Source: Thioalkalivibrio sp. (GTDB lineage: Bacteria; Pseudomonadota; Gammaproteobacteria; Ectothiorhodospirales; Ectothiorhodospiraceae). From it: a DNA stretch of 37,025 bases. The translations under genes were made by a program, and so were the position numbers. This document shows, piece by piece, positions 25,528 to 35,774 of the stretch (position 1 is its first letter; each line of letters begins with the position of its first letter). The stretch is from positions 1-37,025 of the forward strand of contig SKJG01000146.1 in NCBI GenBank assembly GCA_007116035.1, read 5' to 3'. Under the pieces are notes generated by a model. The model was not told the origin of the DNA. It searched no databases and worked only from the letters and a program-made list of their open reading frames with translations.

Positions 25528-26976
25528 TTAGACCAGGAACAGGTCGACGAACTCCTGCACCGGCGTCGCCGACAGGCGTCGTGCATCCTTGCACAGTTCG
25601 AAGATACGCGCCGCCTGGCCCCGGGGGAACCGGGTGCGCAGCGCGTCCTGGAACTTGCGCTCCAGCACCGGGATGCCCTCGGCGCGGCGGCGACGGTGGC
25701 CGATGGGATATTCCACCTCCACCTTATCAGTGCTGCTCCCGTCCCGGAAGAACACCTGCACCGCATTCGCGATGGAGCGCTTCGCCGGATCATGGTAATC
25801 CTCCGAGTAGCGGGGATCCTCCACCACCCGCATCCTGTCCCGGAGTGCGTCGATGCGCGGGTCGGCGGCAACTTCGTCCTCGTAGTGACCGGCGGTCAGC
25901 GCACCGAAGATCAGCGGCACGGCCACCATGTACTGCAGGCAGTGATCCCGGTCCGCGGGATTGTGCAGCGGGCCGTCCTTGCTGATGATCCGCACTGCCG
26001 ACTCCTGGGTGGTGAGCTCGATCCGTTCGATCTCGTCGATCCGGTCCTTCACCTCCGGGTACAGACGCAGCGCGCACTCCACCGCGGTCTGGGCGTGGAA
26101 TTCCGCCGGGAAGCTGATCTTGAACAGGATCTGTTCCATCACGTAGCTGCCGTAATCGCGCTGGAAGCGGAACCGCTCGCCCTTGAACAGCACGTCGTAG
26201 AAACCCCAGCGGGGGGCGGAGAGCACGCTGGGCAGGCCCATCTCGCCCTTCATGACCATCAGCGCCAGGCGCACAGCGCGGCCGCAGGCATCGCCGGCCG
26301 CCCAGGACTTGCGCGACCCGGTGTTGGGCGCATGACGGTAGGTACGCAGCGCCTGGCCATCGACCCACGCCTGGGACACGGCGTCGATCACCTGGTCGCG
26401 GGATGCGCCCAGCATGTGGGCAGCCACGGCCGCGGAGGCCACCTTGACCAGCACCACGTGGTCCAGGCCCACGCGGTTGAAGCTGTTCTCCAGCGCCAGC
26501 ACGCCCTGGATCTCGTGGGCCTTGATCATGTAGCGGAGCACGGCATCGATGGTCAGCGGTGCCTTGCCCTCGGACACGGCCTTGCGGCTCAGGTGGTCGG
26601 CGAGCGCGAGGATGGTACCGAGGTTGTCGGAGGGATGCCCCCACTCGGCGGCGAGCCAGGTATCGTTGAAATCCAGCCAGCGCACCATCGCACCGATGTT
26701 GAAGGCGCCCTGGATGGGGTCGAGCTGGAAGGAGGTTCCCGGAATGCGCGAGCCGCTCGGCACGATGGTACCGGGAACCACCGGACCCAGGTGCTTGGTG
26801 CACTCGGGATACTGCAGCGCCAGCAGGGCACAGCCCAGCGAATCCATCAGGCAGTTGCGCGCGGTGTCCAGGGCCTCCGCGGAATCGATGTCATGGTCGC
26901 AGACATAATCTGCGATCGCGACCAACTCCGGATCCGGGTCGGGTCTCACGTTGGCATCGGCGATGTGTTGGCTCAC
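25528..26976 (-). CDS. prpD: 2-Methylcitrate dehydratase PrpD
   Basis: Predicted 482 residues, matching E. coli PrpD (483). It dehydrates 2-methylcitrate to 2-methyl-cis-aconitate in the methylcitrate cycle. Long family-identical stretches are seen, such as [34 protein letters not shown] and [18 protein letters not shown] choose a GTG start at 26976 because AGGAG (26984-26988) lies 7 bases before it and the product then equals the family length; the ATG at 27027 would add 17 residues. It follows prpC by 111 bases. AcnD and PrpF are absent, so this is the PrpD-type pathway. Confidence 0.95.
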   Translation of the reverse strand: MSQHIADANVRPDPDPELVAIADYVCDHDIDSAEALDTARNCLMDSLGCALLALQYPECTKHLGPVVPGTIVPSGSRIPGTSFQLDPIQGAFNIGAMVRWLDFNDTWLAAEWGHPSDNLGTILALADHLSRKAVSEGKAPLTIDAVLRYMIKAHEIQGVLALENSFNRVGLDHVVLVKVASAAVAAHMLGASRDQVIDAVSQAWVDGQALRTYRHAPNTGSRKSWAAGDACGRAVRLALMVMKGEMGLPSVLSAPRWGFYDVLFKGERFRFQRDYGSYVMEQILFKISFPAEFHAQTAVECALRLYPEVKDRIDEIERIELTTQESAVRIISKDGPLHNPADRDHCLQYMVAVPLIFGALTAGHYEDEVAADPRIDALRDRMRVVEDPRYSEDYHDPAKRSIANAVQVFFRDGSSTDKVEVEYPIGHRRRRAEGIPVLERKFQDALRTRFPRGQAARIFELCKDARRLSATPVQEFVDLFLV

Positions 26977-27087
26977 GGCTTGGCTCCTGGTTCGCAGGGA
27001 TTGACGAAACGGCATCGTATCGGGCACCAGCCACGCGTGGCGCTCATCGTGGGGCGCCGAAGTCGGCCACGAGTGGGCGCCCCGCGG

Positions 27088-28248
27088 TCAGCGGTCTTCG
27101 ATCGGGATCCAGGGCTGGTTCTCGGGTCCCGTGTAGTTGGCGCTGGGCCGGATGATCTTGCCATCCTGGCGCTGCTCGATCACATGGGCCACCCAGCCGG
27201 TGGTGCGGGAGATCACGAAGAGCGGCGTGAACAGCGCGGTCGGGATACCCATCATGTGATACGACACCGCCGAGAACCAGTCCAGATTCGGGAACATCTT
27301 CTTGAGTTCCCACATCACCCCTTCCAGACGCTCGGCCACGGCATACATGGTCGGGATCCCCCGGTGCTCGGACAGGCGGCGCGCGACGTCCTTGATCACT
27401 TCATTACGCGGGTCGCCGATGGTGTACACCGGATGGCCGAAGCCGATGATGATCTCCTTGCGCCCCACCCGCTCGCGAATATCCGCCTCCGCCGTGTCCG
27501 GGTCCGGATACCGCAGCTGGATATCGCAGGCCGCCTCATTGGCGCCGCCGTGTTTCGGGCCGCGCAGCGCGCCGATGGCGCCGGTGATGGCCGAGTAGAT
27601 GTCCGCGTTGGTGCCGGCGACCACCCGGGCGGCGAAGGTGGAGGCATTGAACTCGTGCTCCGCATAGAGGTTCAGCGATGTATGCATGGCGCGCACCCAG
27701 GGCTCCGGCGGCTCGGATCCGTGCAGCAGGCGCAGGAAATGCCCGCCTACGCTATCGTCGTCGGTGTCCACCTCGACACGCCGACCGTGATGGGCAAAGT
27801 GATACCAGACGAGCAGCGCGGGCCCGAGACAGGCCAACAGCCGGTCGCCGATCGCCCGGGCGCCGGCGACGGACATGTCCTCCTTTTCCGGTTCCAGCGT
27901 ACCCAGCATGGACACCGCCGTGCGCATCACGTCCATGGGGTGCGCCGACGGCGGAATCCTCTCGAGCACGTCGCGCAGGGCCGCAGGCACGCCGCGCAGG
28001 GCGCGCAGCCGTTGCTTGTAGTCCAGCAGTTCCGCGCGGTTCGGCAGGCGGCCGTGGATCAGCAGGTGGGCGATCTCCTCGAACTCCGCCCGGTCGGCGA
28101 AGTCCAGAATGTCGTAGCCCCGGTAGTGCAGGTCGTTGCCGGTGCGGCCCACGGTGCAGATCGCGGTGTTCCCGGCGACCGTGCCCGAAAGGGCCACGGA
28201 TTTCTTCACGCGCGGCGTCGCGGCCCCGGCATTTTCGCTGTCAGTCAT
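27088..28248 (-). CDS. prpC: 2-Methylcitrate synthase
   Basis: Predicted 386-residue citrate-synthase-family enzyme condensing propionyl-CoA with oxaloacetate. Visible features include [12 protein letters not shown] near the N-terminus, [12 protein letters not shown] with its active-site region, [13 protein letters not shown]-like ([13 protein letters not shown]), and [13 protein letters not shown]. Length suits the short PrpC/CitZ type. Its ATG overlaps the prpB stop by 4 bases (28245-28248), so the two are translationally coupled. Confidence 0.96.
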   Translation of the reverse strand: MTDSENAGAATPRVKKSVALSGTVAGNTAICTVGRTGNDLHYRGYDILDFADRAEFEEIAHLLIHGRLPNRAELLDYKQRLRALRGVPAALRDVLERIPPSAHPMDVMRTAVSMLGTLEPEKEDMSVAGARAIGDRLLACLGPALLVWYHFAHHGRRVEVDTDDDSVGGHFLRLLHGSEPPEPWVRAMHTSLNLYAEHEFNASTFAARVVAGTNADIYSAITGAIGALRGPKHGGANEAACDIQLRYPDPDTAEADIRERVGRKEIIIGFGHPVYTIGDPRNEVIKDVARRLSEHRGIPTMYAVAERLEGVMWELKKMFPNLDWFSAVSYHMMGIPTALFTPLFVISRTTGWVAHVIEQRQDGKIIRPSANYTGPENQPWIPIEDR

Positions 28249-29147
28249 CTTTGCTTTTCCTTGCTGTAGAGCGCGTCGAGTTTCTCCTCGTAGGCGTGAT
28301 AGCCCAGGTGCTCGTAGAGCTGGTTGCGGGTCTGCATGGAGTCCAGCACCGCCTTCTGGGTACCGTCGCGGCGGATGGTCTCGTAGACCCGCAGCGCCGC
28401 CTGGTTCATGGCACGGAAGGCGGACAGGGGATAGAGGGCCAGTGCGACGCCGGCATCCCTCAGCTCCAGCGTGGTGAACAGGGGCGTCTTGCCGAACTCG
28501 GTGATGTTGGCGAGCACGGGCACACCCGTGGCCTCCACGAAGCGCCGGTACTGCTCGAGCTCCGTCACCGCCTCGGGAAAGATCATGTCGGCGCCGGCCT
28601 CGACACAGGCCACGGCCCGCTCGATGGCGTCCTCCAGGCCCTCGCTGGCGAGCGCGTCGGTGCGTGCCATGATCACGAAGTCCCGGTCACGCGCATCGGC
28701 CGCGGCCTTGATCCGGTCCGCCATCTCAGCCTTGGTCACGATGGCCTTGCCCGGGCGGTGACCGCAGCGCTTGGCCTGCACCTGGTCCTCGATATGGCAC
28801 CCGGCGGCCTCGGCACGAACGAGTTCGCGCACGGTGCGCGCGATATTGAAGGCGCTGGAACCGAAGCCGGTGTCCGCATCCACCAGCAGGGGCAGATCCG
28901 TAACGTAGGTGATGCGCCGGACATCCTCCAGCACGTCATGCAGCGTGCTGATGCCAAGGTCGGGCAGACCCAGTGAACCGGCCGCGACGCCGCCGCCCGA
29001 GAGGTACAGCGCGCGATAGCCGCTCTGTGCAGCGAGGGTGGCGTGATAGGCGTTGATCGCGCCCATCACCTGCAGGGGCCGTTCTTCTTCGACGGCGCGG
29101 CGCAGGCGGTCGCCAGGGGTCGTGGCCGGTGATCCGGTGTCGTTCAT
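28245..29147 (-). CDS. prpB: 2-Methylisocitrate lyase PrpB
   Basis: Predicted 300 residues. An isocitrate-lyase-superfamily TIM barrel that cleaves 2-methylisocitrate to pyruvate and succinate. The metal-binding DADTGFG and the catalytic motif KRCGHRPGK (family K-R-CGH) are intact, and the [16 protein letters not shown] loop is present. The start [10 protein letters not shown] has AGGAGC upstream. It follows prpE by 22 bases and overlaps prpC. Confidence 0.96.
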   Translation of the reverse strand: MNDTGSPATTPGDRLRRAVEEERPLQVMGAINAYHATLAAQSGYRALYLSGGGVAAGSLGLPDLGISTLHDVLEDVRRITYVTDLPLLVDADTGFGSSAFNIARTVRELVRAEAAGCHIEDQVQAKRCGHRPGKAIVTKAEMADRIKAAADARDRDFVIMARTDALASEGLEDAIERAVACVEAGADMIFPEAVTELEQYRRFVEATGVPVLANITEFGKTPLFTTLELRDAGVALALYPLSAFRAMNQAALRVYETIRRDGTQKAVLDSMQTRNQLYEHLGYHAYEEKLDALYSKEKQR

Positions 29148-29169
29148 GCGGGGCTCCTGTAGGGACGGC

Positions 29170-31080
29170 TCAGACTTCGCCATCGGCAGACACGTTCGCG
29201 TACCCGATGGTCCTGAGACGGGTGCGGATCTCGTCGAGGATGGCCGGGTCGTCGATGGTGGCGGGGGTCTGGTAGGCCTCATTGTCGGCAATCCGGCGCA
29301 TCACGCCGCGCAGGATCTTGCCCGAGCGCGTCTTGGGCAGCCGATCCACCACGACCACCTTCCGGAACGCGGCCACGGGGCCGATTTCGTCGCGCACCTT
29401 CGCGACCAGTTCCCTGCACAGGTCGTCGGGCTCCTGGGTCACGCCGCTCTTGACCACCACCAGCCCGAGGGGCAACGAGCCCTTCAGGTCGTCGGCCACT
29501 GCGATCACTGCGCATTCGGCCACCGCCGGGTGCGCGGCAAGGATCTCCTCCATCGCGCCGCTGGAGAGCCGGTGCCCGGCCACGTTGATGGTGTCGTCGA
29601 TGCGGCCCATCACGTACAGGTCGCTGTCCTCGTCGAGGTAGCCGGAGTCGCCGGTCAGGTAGTAGCCGGGGATGTGGTCGAGGTAAGCCTCCCGGAAACG
29701 CCGGTCGTTGTTCCAAAGAGTAAGCAGGCAGCCGGGCGGCATCGGCAGCCTGAGCATGATCCGGCCCATCGTGCCGGCGGGAACCTCGTCGCCCTGGTCG
29801 TCCAGGATGCATACGTCGTATCCGGGCACGGGCCTGCCCGCACTGCCGGGCTTGACCGGCAGCCGTTCGATGCCCAGGAAGTTGCCGGCGATCGGCCAAC
29901 CGGTCTCCGTCTGCCACCAGTGGTCGATCACCGGGCGGTCGAGCATCGCCGCAGCCCAGTTCAGGGTGTCCGGGTCGCAACGCTCGCCCGCCAGGAACAG
30001 GGCACGGAACCCGGTCAGGTCATGGCGCGCGAGGTACTCGGCCCTGGGATCTTCCTTCTTGATCGCTCGGAACGCGGTGGGTGCCGTGAACATCACCGAG
30101 ACCCCGTGCTCGGCGATCACCCGCCAGAACGCGCCCGGGTCGGGCGTGCCCACCGGCTTGCCCTCGTAGACGATCGTGGTGCAGCCGTGCAGCAACGGGC
30201 CATAGACGATGTAGGAGTGGCCCACCACCCAGCCGACGTCGGAGGCGGCCCAGTACACCTCGCCGGGCTTCACGCCGTAGACGTGTTCCATGCTCCACTG
30301 GAGCGCCACCGCATGGCCGCCGTTGTCGCGCACCACACCCTTGGGCCGGCCCGTGGTGCCGGAGGTGTACAGAATATAGAGGGGATCGGTGGCTGCCACG
30401 GATACGCATCCTTGAGGCTCGGCGCCCACTAGCGCTTCGCTCCATTCCAGATCCCGACCGGGCACCATCGTGGCCGGCCCCTGGGGCCGCTGCAGGATGA
30501 TGCAGTGTTCGGGCTTGTGCTCGGCCTGTTCGATGGCCCGGTCCAGCATGGGCTTGTACGGCACCACCCGGCTGGGCTCGATGCCGCAGGATCCCGCCAC
30601 CACCACCCGGGGCCTGGCGTCGTCGATGCGGGCCGCGAGTTCGTGGGCGGAGAAGCCACCGAACACGACCGAGTGCACGGCACCGATCCGGGCACAGGCC
30701 AGCATGCTGATCAATGCCTCGGGTACCATCGGCATATAGATAATCACCCGGTCGCCCTTGCCGACGCCCAACCTGGCCAGGGCGCCGGCGAACAGCGCCA
30801 CTTCGTCGCGCATCTCCCGATAGCGGATGCTTCGTTTGGTTCCCGTCACCGGACTGTCGTAAATCACCGCCGGCTGGTCGCCCCGGCCGGCGTCCACGTG
30901 CCGGTCCAACGCGTTGTAGCAGGTGTTCAGCCGCCCGCCCGGGAACCAGCGGTAAAACGGCGCCCCACTGTCGTCGAGAACCTTCTCCCAGGGCGCATCC
31001 CAGTGAATGGCACCGGCGGCCTCGCCCCAGAAGGACTCGGGATCGCGCAATGCGCGGTCGTAGATCTCGGCATATCCCAT
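29170..31080 (-). CDS. prpE: Propionyl-CoA synthetase PrpE
   Basis: Predicted 636-residue acyl-adenylate-forming enzyme activating propionate to propionyl-CoA (E. coli PrpE is 628). The P-loop [11 protein letters not shown] and the motif WWQTETGWP are present, as are [21 protein letters not shown] and the C-terminal [13 protein letters not shown] with the acetylatable, catalytic Lys. The start [11 protein letters not shown] at 31080 is preferred since GGAGAG then lies about 8 bases upstream; an ATG 9 bases earlier is too close to it. First gene of the prpE-B-C-D operon. Confidence 0.93.
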   Translation of the reverse strand: MGYAEIYDRALRDPESFWGEAAGAIHWDAPWEKVLDDSGAPFYRWFPGGRLNTCYNALDRHVDAGRGDQPAVIYDSPVTGTKRSIRYREMRDEVALFAGALARLGVGKGDRVIIYMPMVPEALISMLACARIGAVHSVVFGGFSAHELAARIDDARPRVVVAGSCGIEPSRVVPYKPMLDRAIEQAEHKPEHCIILQRPQGPATMVPGRDLEWSEALVGAEPQGCVSVAATDPLYILYTSGTTGRPKGVVRDNGGHAVALQWSMEHVYGVKPGEVYWAASDVGWVVGHSYIVYGPLLHGCTTIVYEGKPVGTPDPGAFWRVIAEHGVSVMFTAPTAFRAIKKEDPRAEYLARHDLTGFRALFLAGERCDPDTLNWAAAMLDRPVIDHWWQTETGWPIAGNFLGIERLPVKPGSAGRPVPGYDVCILDDQGDEVPAGTMGRIMLRLPMPPGCLLTLWNNDRRFREAYLDHIPGYYLTGDSGYLDEDSDLYVMGRIDDTINVAGHRLSSGAMEEILAAHPAVAECAVIAVADDLKGSLPLGLVVVKSGVTQEPDDLCRELVAKVRDEIGPVAAFRKVVVVDRLPKTRSGKILRGVMRRIADNEAYQTPATIDDPAILDEIRTRLRTIGYANVSADGEV

Positions 31081-31203
31081 GGCTTGCATCTCTCCCTGTC
31101 CCTGAGAGGACATGACCCTTGGACCAGCCGCCCCTGGACCTCCGACAACAACCGCGCAAAGAACTGTCCGGACCGGGCGCAGAGGCGGACCCGGATCCAA
31201 TAG

Positions 31204-31231
31204 ACGCTAGCCCATTCGTTCGAAGTGTCAA
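31204..31231 (-). promoter_or_regulatory. Candidate prpE promoter
   Basis: On the minus strand TTGACA (complement of 31226-31231) is an exact -35 hexamer, followed 16 bases later by TAGCGT (complement of 31204-31209), a poor -10. The spacing from the prpE start (about 120 bases) leaves room for a leader. The 31081-31363 gap otherwise shows no gene and no recognised operator. Confidence 0.35.
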
Positions 31232-31363
31232 CCGATTTTGGCACCAGCATGTAATAACCTATTGGCAACGCGAGCGATTTTCCCAACGGCCCGGATCGTG
31301 CCGAATGGCTGGAAATCGGTCGGTGCGCCTAGCAGCCCGTCGGGCGAAACACGCCGCGTTCGA

Positions 31364-32980
31364 TCAGCGGTCGTCGGAAACCTGGAGCAGTTTGTGCAGG
31401 TTCGACACGAGGTCCGCTGCCTGGAAGGGCTTGTGCAGGAGGACAATGTCATCCATGTCCTCCGTCAGGTCCGCGTAACCGGTCACCAGCATGACGGGCA
31501 GGTCGGGCCTCAGGCTGCGGGCCTCGTCAATCAGCTCGACCCCATTCATGCCTTCCATGGCGTAGTCGGTCACCAGCACATCGACGTTATCGGGTCCGCG
31601 CAGAATCTCCAGTGCGGCTGCACCATCGGTCGCGGCCAACACGCGGTGGCCGAGTGCCCGCAAGGTCATCTCCAAGGCCTTTCGCACGAGCTCGTTGTCA
31701 TCGACGATCAGGACCGTCCTGCCGACGACCGGCGACGTTGCCACCGTCGGTGCAGACCCAACCGACGAGACAACCGGCACGGCGCGCGGCAGATACAGCG
31801 TGACGGTCGTCCCCTGGCCTGGTGCACTCCTGACAGAGACTGCGCCCCCCGACTGCACGGCCATGCCATGCACGATGGCCAGGCCCAGCCCCGACCCGTG
31901 ACCGAATGCCTTCGTGGTATAAAAAGGCTCGAAAACCCGCGCCAGTGTCTGCTCGTCCATGCCGCTACCGGTGTCGGCGACGCTGATGGTCACGTACTCG
32001 CCCACCGAAAGCTCCGGTGGCAGGCCACGGTCATTCTCGCTCACGCGCTCGGCCGCGGCGCGCACGGTGAGCGTGCCACCGGAAACCATCGCATCGTGAG
32101 CATTGATCGCCAGATTCATGATCGCCGACTCCAGCTGGGCGCGATCGGCCAGGACCGGGGCTACGGCCGGCGATACGTCGATCTCGATGCGAATCTTACC
32201 GCCCAGGGTGCGTTCCAGGAGCGGTCCGATTTCGTCGAACAGGTCGCGCAGGTCGATCGACTCGGGCACGAGCGCCTGGCGCCGCGCGAAGGCGAGCAGT
32301 GCCTGCGTCAGCCTGGCACCTTGCTCGATGGATTGCTTCGCGGCATGCAACAGGTTTCGTGGAGCACCCTCGGGCACGTAGGGGTCGATCACGAACAAAC
32401 AGTTCCCGAGTCCCTGGAGCACGTTGTTGAAATCATGCGCCACGCCGGCGGTGAGCTGACCGATGGCCTCCATCTTCTGCAACTGCAACAGCTGCGCCGT
32501 CCGTTCCCGCACCTGCCCCTCCAGGTCGGCATTGAGGCGCAGGATCTCGGCCTCGGCTGCCTTGCGGCGGGCGATGTCCTCGACCACGGCGATGAAATAG
32601 TCCGGCGCACCCGTCTCGTCCCGCACCAGGGTACCGGTGAGATTGATCCAGATAGGGCTGCCGTCCTTGCGCAGGTAGCGTTTCTCCATGCTGTACTGTT
32701 CGATCTCGCCCGCAAGCAGCGCCTGCATCTGTTCCAGGTCGGAATCGAGGTCCTCGGGATGGGTGATGTCCTGGAAACTGCAGTCCATCAGTTCGTCGGG
32801 CGAGTAGCCGACGATGTGACACAGCTTCTCGTTGACCCGCAACCAGCGACCGTCGGTCGCCACCTGGGCGATGCCCACGGCCGCCCGTTCGAAGGTCGTG
32901 CGAAACCTTTCGTCGCTCGGAGACTCGCTTCGCCCCCGGTTCCGAACGAGCCCGGCAGCACTCTCTCTTTCCTTGCTCAT
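31364..32980 (-). CDS. PAS-domain hybrid sensor histidine kinase
   Basis: Predicted 538 residues with no membrane segments, so a cytosolic sensor. A PAS domain covers about 25-140. A linker coiled coil (about 140-172) leads to the HisKA box with phosphorylatable H182 (GVAHDFNNVLQG). An HATPase_c domain follows (NLAINAHDAM, DTGSGM, GSGLGLAIV), then a receiver domain from about 422 with D472 (VLVTDYAMEG) and K517 (LHKPF). AAGGAG precedes two consecutive ATGs at 32983 and 32980; the second has the better spacing. It lies 283 bases upstream of prpE on the same strand. No DNA-binding partner adjoins, so its output and signal are unknown. Confidence 0.93.
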   Translation of the reverse strand: MSKERESAAGLVRNRGRSESPSDERFRTTFERAAVGIAQVATDGRWLRVNEKLCHIVGYSPDELMDCSFQDITHPEDLDSDLEQMQALLAGEIEQYSMEKRYLRKDGSPIWINLTGTLVRDETGAPDYFIAVVEDIARRKAAEAEILRLNADLEGQVRERTAQLLQLQKMEAIGQLTAGVAHDFNNVLQGLGNCLFVIDPYVPEGAPRNLLHAAKQSIEQGARLTQALLAFARRQALVPESIDLRDLFDEIGPLLERTLGGKIRIEIDVSPAVAPVLADRAQLESAIMNLAINAHDAMVSGGTLTVRAAAERVSENDRGLPPELSVGEYVTISVADTGSGMDEQTLARVFEPFYTTKAFGHGSGLGLAIVHGMAVQSGGAVSVRSAPGQGTTVTLYLPRAVPVVSSVGSAPTVATSPVVGRTVLIVDDNELVRKALEMTLRALGHRVLAATDGAAALEILRGPDNVDVLVTDYAMEGMNGVELIDEARSLRPDLPVMLVTGYADLTEDMDDIVLLHKPFQAADLVSNLHKLLQVSDDR

Positions 32981-33198
32981 CATTGAGCTCCTTACATCCG
33001 GCAGCAGCCACACTTCTCTATATCACAGCGAGTGCGGGAAGGCGCCATCATCCCACTTTGCCCGCGAACGGTATTGCCACACGCCAAGATTGGAGGATCG
33101 CCCCCCAGGGATTCAAGCCAGGGCAACAGGAAGTTCCGGGATGCAGGCTGACGTTGCGACCATCCGTCTCGACGAAGTAGCGGGAGGCAACCAGAGCC

Positions 33199-33696
33199 AT
33201 GGTGGCGCAGGCAACCAGAGTCCTCGCCGGAGCGAACCAAGGTGGATCTCGCCCGTGGCTCGGCCGTACTATCGCGTCCAGAGAGCGCTGGATGGAGGCA
33301 GGATCTGGCCGCGACGTCTGGCGCGAACGTCTGGCCTGGGGGCCGGTTCCGCTGCTGACGCTGGTGGTTTTCCTGATCGCCGGCGCACAGGTGGGTGTCG
33401 TCCGGGATTCGGGTCCCGTGCTGTTGCTGGTATGGCCCGTTTTCGTCGGCTTTGCGCTGGCGGCTGCACTGCTCGCACGGCTGTTGATGCACTGGTTTCG
33501 TCTGCCCGTGACGTCCGGACGCACCCTGGCCTTCCGTCTCGGAACACGCAACTCGTTCGTCGTCCTGCCGTTCGCCCTCACCCTGCCCAGCGGCTGGGAG
33601 GTAACCGTGGTGGTGATCGTGTTCCAGACGCTGGTGGAACTGTTCGCCACGGTCTTCTACCTGTGGTGGATTCCACGCCGGCTTTTCCGAGCCTGA
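33199..33696 (+). pseudogene. Truncated BASS/ACR3-type transporter (C-terminal remnant)
   Basis: From about residue 40, the 165-residue frame looks like the last 120-130 residues of a bile-acid:sodium-symporter/arsenite-efflux family protein. It has three hydrophobic segments and the stretch RTLAFRLGTRNSFVVLPFAL ending in FYLWWIPRRLFRA. Whole family members are about 300-340 residues. The first 40 residues here are unrelated and polar, and no upstream frame supplies the missing helices. It has no good ribosome binding site. I call it a 5'-deleted remnant; a functional small membrane protein is less likely. Confidence 0.65.
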
Positions 33697-33945
33697 GCCG
33701 GCAGGTTCCCGAGCGCTGGCGATGCATCGTTTGCACGCTGTCGCGAAGGCTGACATCGGGTCGCGGCGGGAACCCGGTCTAGATTCATGCCCGGATCGGA
33801 ACGAGTGACTGCTCTCAATCCTGCTGCCGACGGTGCGCCCAACGGGATGCTGTGAATCGGTTGACCTCGTCGTTCTCTCCGTCTAGGGTCAGGCTATCCG
33901 TCACAGCCCCGCAGTCTTCTCAGCCTTTCAACCGACAGGATCGTG

Positions 33946-34152
33946 ATGTCCATCACCCGAAACCACCTGCCAGGACCGCTATTCCTGCTTTTCCTGCTTG
34001 CGCTGCTGAGCAGTGGCTGCACTGCCGTCAAGGTTGTTGACGCTGCTGCGAGTACCGCGATCGGCGTGACCAAGGGCACCGTGAAGACCACCGGCAGAGT
34101 CGTCGGAGCGGCCATTCCAAGTGGCAAGGACGAAAAAGAAGACGGCGAGTAA
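33946..34152 (+). CDS. Small lipoprotein
   Basis: Predicted 68 residues. A lipoprotein signal peptide (FLLFLLALLSSGC) has Cys at about residue 25 as lipid acceptor. A short Ala/Thr/Val-rich mature part (TAVKVVDAAASTAIGVTKGTVKTTGRVVG) and an acidic tail follow. It resembles a family of short uncharacterised gammaproteobacterial lipoproteins. ATG 33946 is chosen over the adjacent GTG 33943 because AGGA then has workable spacing. Probably an envelope protein of unknown role. Confidence 0.72.
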   Translation: MSITRNHLPGPLFLLFLLALLSSGCTAVKVVDAAASTAIGVTKGTVKTTGRVVGAAIPSGKDEKEDGE

Positions 34153-34438
34153 GCTCAGGAACCGAAAGACATCCTGTGGGTCCAGGCCGTTTTGGAAGGC
34201 CGATCGACCGCCTTTCCTCCGAACGCACCTGCGCTCGCTCTCGTCGGCGCCCGAGTTGACCGGCAGATTTTCCATCGACCTCTCCCTCCAGGGGCCGCCA
34301 GGCCCGCCCATGCATCGAGGCGCATGATCGCGGTGCAACGGTGCAAAGGCTTGCTTGCGGACGATCCGGGCCGGGATACTGGCGCAGGGTTTTCGGATCG
34401 GATTGGGGGCGGCAGCGTCGATGGAAAACGGGGAACGG

Positions 34439-34876
34439 ATGGAATTTTCAAGGGAAACATCAGCAGTGCGGGGGTTCAGCCGCTGGGTGGCCGTCGTCGG
34501 ACCGTTCATCATCCTTGTGTTGACGGGTTGTGCTTCGTTGGAAAAGGACCGTCGCGCGATGGGACTGGAGGCCGCAACGAATGCCTATCAGTCCGCGCTC
34601 CGTTGGGGTGATTTCGATGCTGCCATGGGCCTTCTCTCGCCGGAGCTGCGAAGGGACGAGGAACTGCCGCAGGATCTCACCGATCTGCGCATCACTCGGT
34701 ACGAGGTCGTGCAACCACCCGTCATCCGAACCGACGATAGCGCGACCCAGACCGTGCATATCGAATACCTCTTCGAGTACAACCAGATCGTCCGGCGCCT
34801 GACCGACCGCCAAGTCTGGCGCTGGGATGAACTGGACAAGGCCTGGTGGCTGCAGTCGGGACTGCCGGCGTTCTGA
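34439..34876 (+). CDS. Hypothetical lipoprotein, NTF2-like mature domain
   Basis: Predicted 145 residues. The lipobox LVLTGC puts the lipidated Cys near residue 31 after a hydrophobic core (WVAVVGPFIILVLTG). The mature part (AYQSALRWGDFDAAMGLLSPE ... VWRWDELDKAWWLQ) has the helix-then-beta pattern of small NTF2-like domains. In-frame ATGs at 34355 and 34421 are alternatives; 34439 gives the most signal-peptide-like N-terminus, with GGGGAACGG just upstream. Function unknown. Confidence 0.68.
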   Translation: MEFSRETSAVRGFSRWVAVVGPFIILVLTGCASLEKDRRAMGLEAATNAYQSALRWGDFDAAMGLLSPELRRDEELPQDLTDLRITRYEVVQPPVIRTDDSATQTVHIEYLFEYNQIVRRLTDRQVWRWDELDKAWWLQSGLPAF

Positions 34877-34933
34877 CCCGCACACCACGGGGACACCCCT
34901 GCGTCGTTGCTCCGGACTCCAGGAGGCTTCATC

Positions 34934-35104
34934 ATGAGGGGCCAACAACACCCTGATACGGTCACCTCCAGCACCCGCACGGCGATCACAGCGATGACCA
35001 CAGCCCAATACAACGCGGGCCAATACAGGTCGTCGGCGAACCGGCATCTGGGGAAAGCACCCCCGATCGTGGACGGTCCGCGCCGTCGGGCGGCTGGAGC
35101 GTAG
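34934..35104 (+). CDS. Small hypothetical ORF with strong ribosome binding site
   Basis: 56 residues, MRGQQHPDTVTSSTRTAITA onward, with AGGAGG 7 bases before the ATG. It is hydrophilic with no recognisable domain. The opposite strand carries a strikingly hydrophobic frame here (YWPALYWAVVIAVIAVRVLE) but that frame lacks a nearby start. Either, or neither, may be coding. Confidence 0.3.
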   Translation: MRGQQHPDTVTSSTRTAITAMTTAQYNAGQYRSSANRHLGKAPPIVDGPRRRAAGA

Positions 35105-35200
35105 GGCGGCCACCGTCGGGTCCCTGCTCCGGCCACGGGTCCACTCAAGGATCCACTCGAGAGGAATACCGTGCACCGAAGCCTCACGAAGGAGGAAACC

Positions 35201-35695
35201 ATGATGAAAATGAAATATGTGCTGCTGCTTCTGCTCGGAATGATCCTGTTCCCGTTCGCCACCCTGGCCGGGCAGCCCGATGACGCGGCAGCACTTGAGG
35301 GGGTCGAGCGCGGCAAAGTCGTCTTCGACATCAACAACTCGAGCGCGAGTTCTCTGAACCTTTACCTGGCAGTCATCCGCGAGACCCACGACGACTTGGT
35401 CAGACAGGGCGTTGAACCCGACATCCTGCTCGCCTTCCGGGGGCCCGCCGTGACCCTGGTATCGACGGATCGGGAACGGCTCGATCTCACCGATTTTGAC
35501 GCGCTGGACCAGATTGCCGATCACATCGCGGATCTGGAGATGCTCGGCGTGCGGATGGAAGGCTGCGGCGTTGCCACCCGATTGTTTCAGGTCGACAACC
35601 AGACCCTGCTGGACGGCATCGAGCCGGTCGGCAACACGTTTGTATCGCTGATCGGCTACCAGGCTCGGGGATACGCGGTCATTCCAATCTACTGA
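35201..35695 (+). CDS. Exported DsrE-family protein
   Basis: Predicted 164 residues. An N-terminal Sec signal (KYVLLLLLGMILFPFATLAG, cleavage near residue 23) is followed by a DsrE/DsrF-like alpha-beta domain: KVVFDINN, SASSLNLYLAVIRETHDDLVRQG, DILLAFRGPAV, and a segment with Cys122 (MEGCGVATRLF). DsrE-like proteins bind or transfer sulfur through a Cys in this region. Here the domain is periplasmic, and Cys122 is the only cysteine in the mature part. Excellent ribosome binding site (AAGGAGG). Function unknown, but sulfur or redox chemistry in the periplasm is plausible. Confidence 0.8.
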   Translation: MMKMKYVLLLLLGMILFPFATLAGQPDDAAALEGVERGKVVFDINNSSASSLNLYLAVIRETHDDLVRQGVEPDILLAFRGPAVTLVSTDRERLDLTDFDALDQIADHIADLEMLGVRMEGCGVATRLFQVDNQTLLDGIEPVGNTFVSLIGYQARGYAVIPIY

Positions 35696-35728
35696 GCATC
35701 ACGCTCATCCACACGAACGGTCAGGCAC

Positions 35729-35743
35729 GTCGGGGAACCCGAC
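35729..35743. terminator. Small hairpin downstream of the DsrE-like gene
   Basis: GTCGGG-GAA-CCCGAC is a perfect 6-bp stem with a 3-base loop, 34 bases past the stop. It lacks a U-tract; it may protect the 3' end or weakly terminate. Confidence 0.3.
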
Positions 35744-35774
35744 CGACACACGCTTGCTTCCCGGAAGATTGATA

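Noticed and set aside
25438-28269. 943-residue plus-strand ORF
   Set aside because: It is the mirror frame of prpD and prpC; composition is His/Gly/Val-rich with no domain, as for other long shadow ORFs in this GC-rich DNA.
31197-31264. CCAATAG/CTATTGG inverted repeat in the prpE upstream region
   Set aside because: Seven-base arms more than 50 bases apart are expected by chance; no known operator matches.
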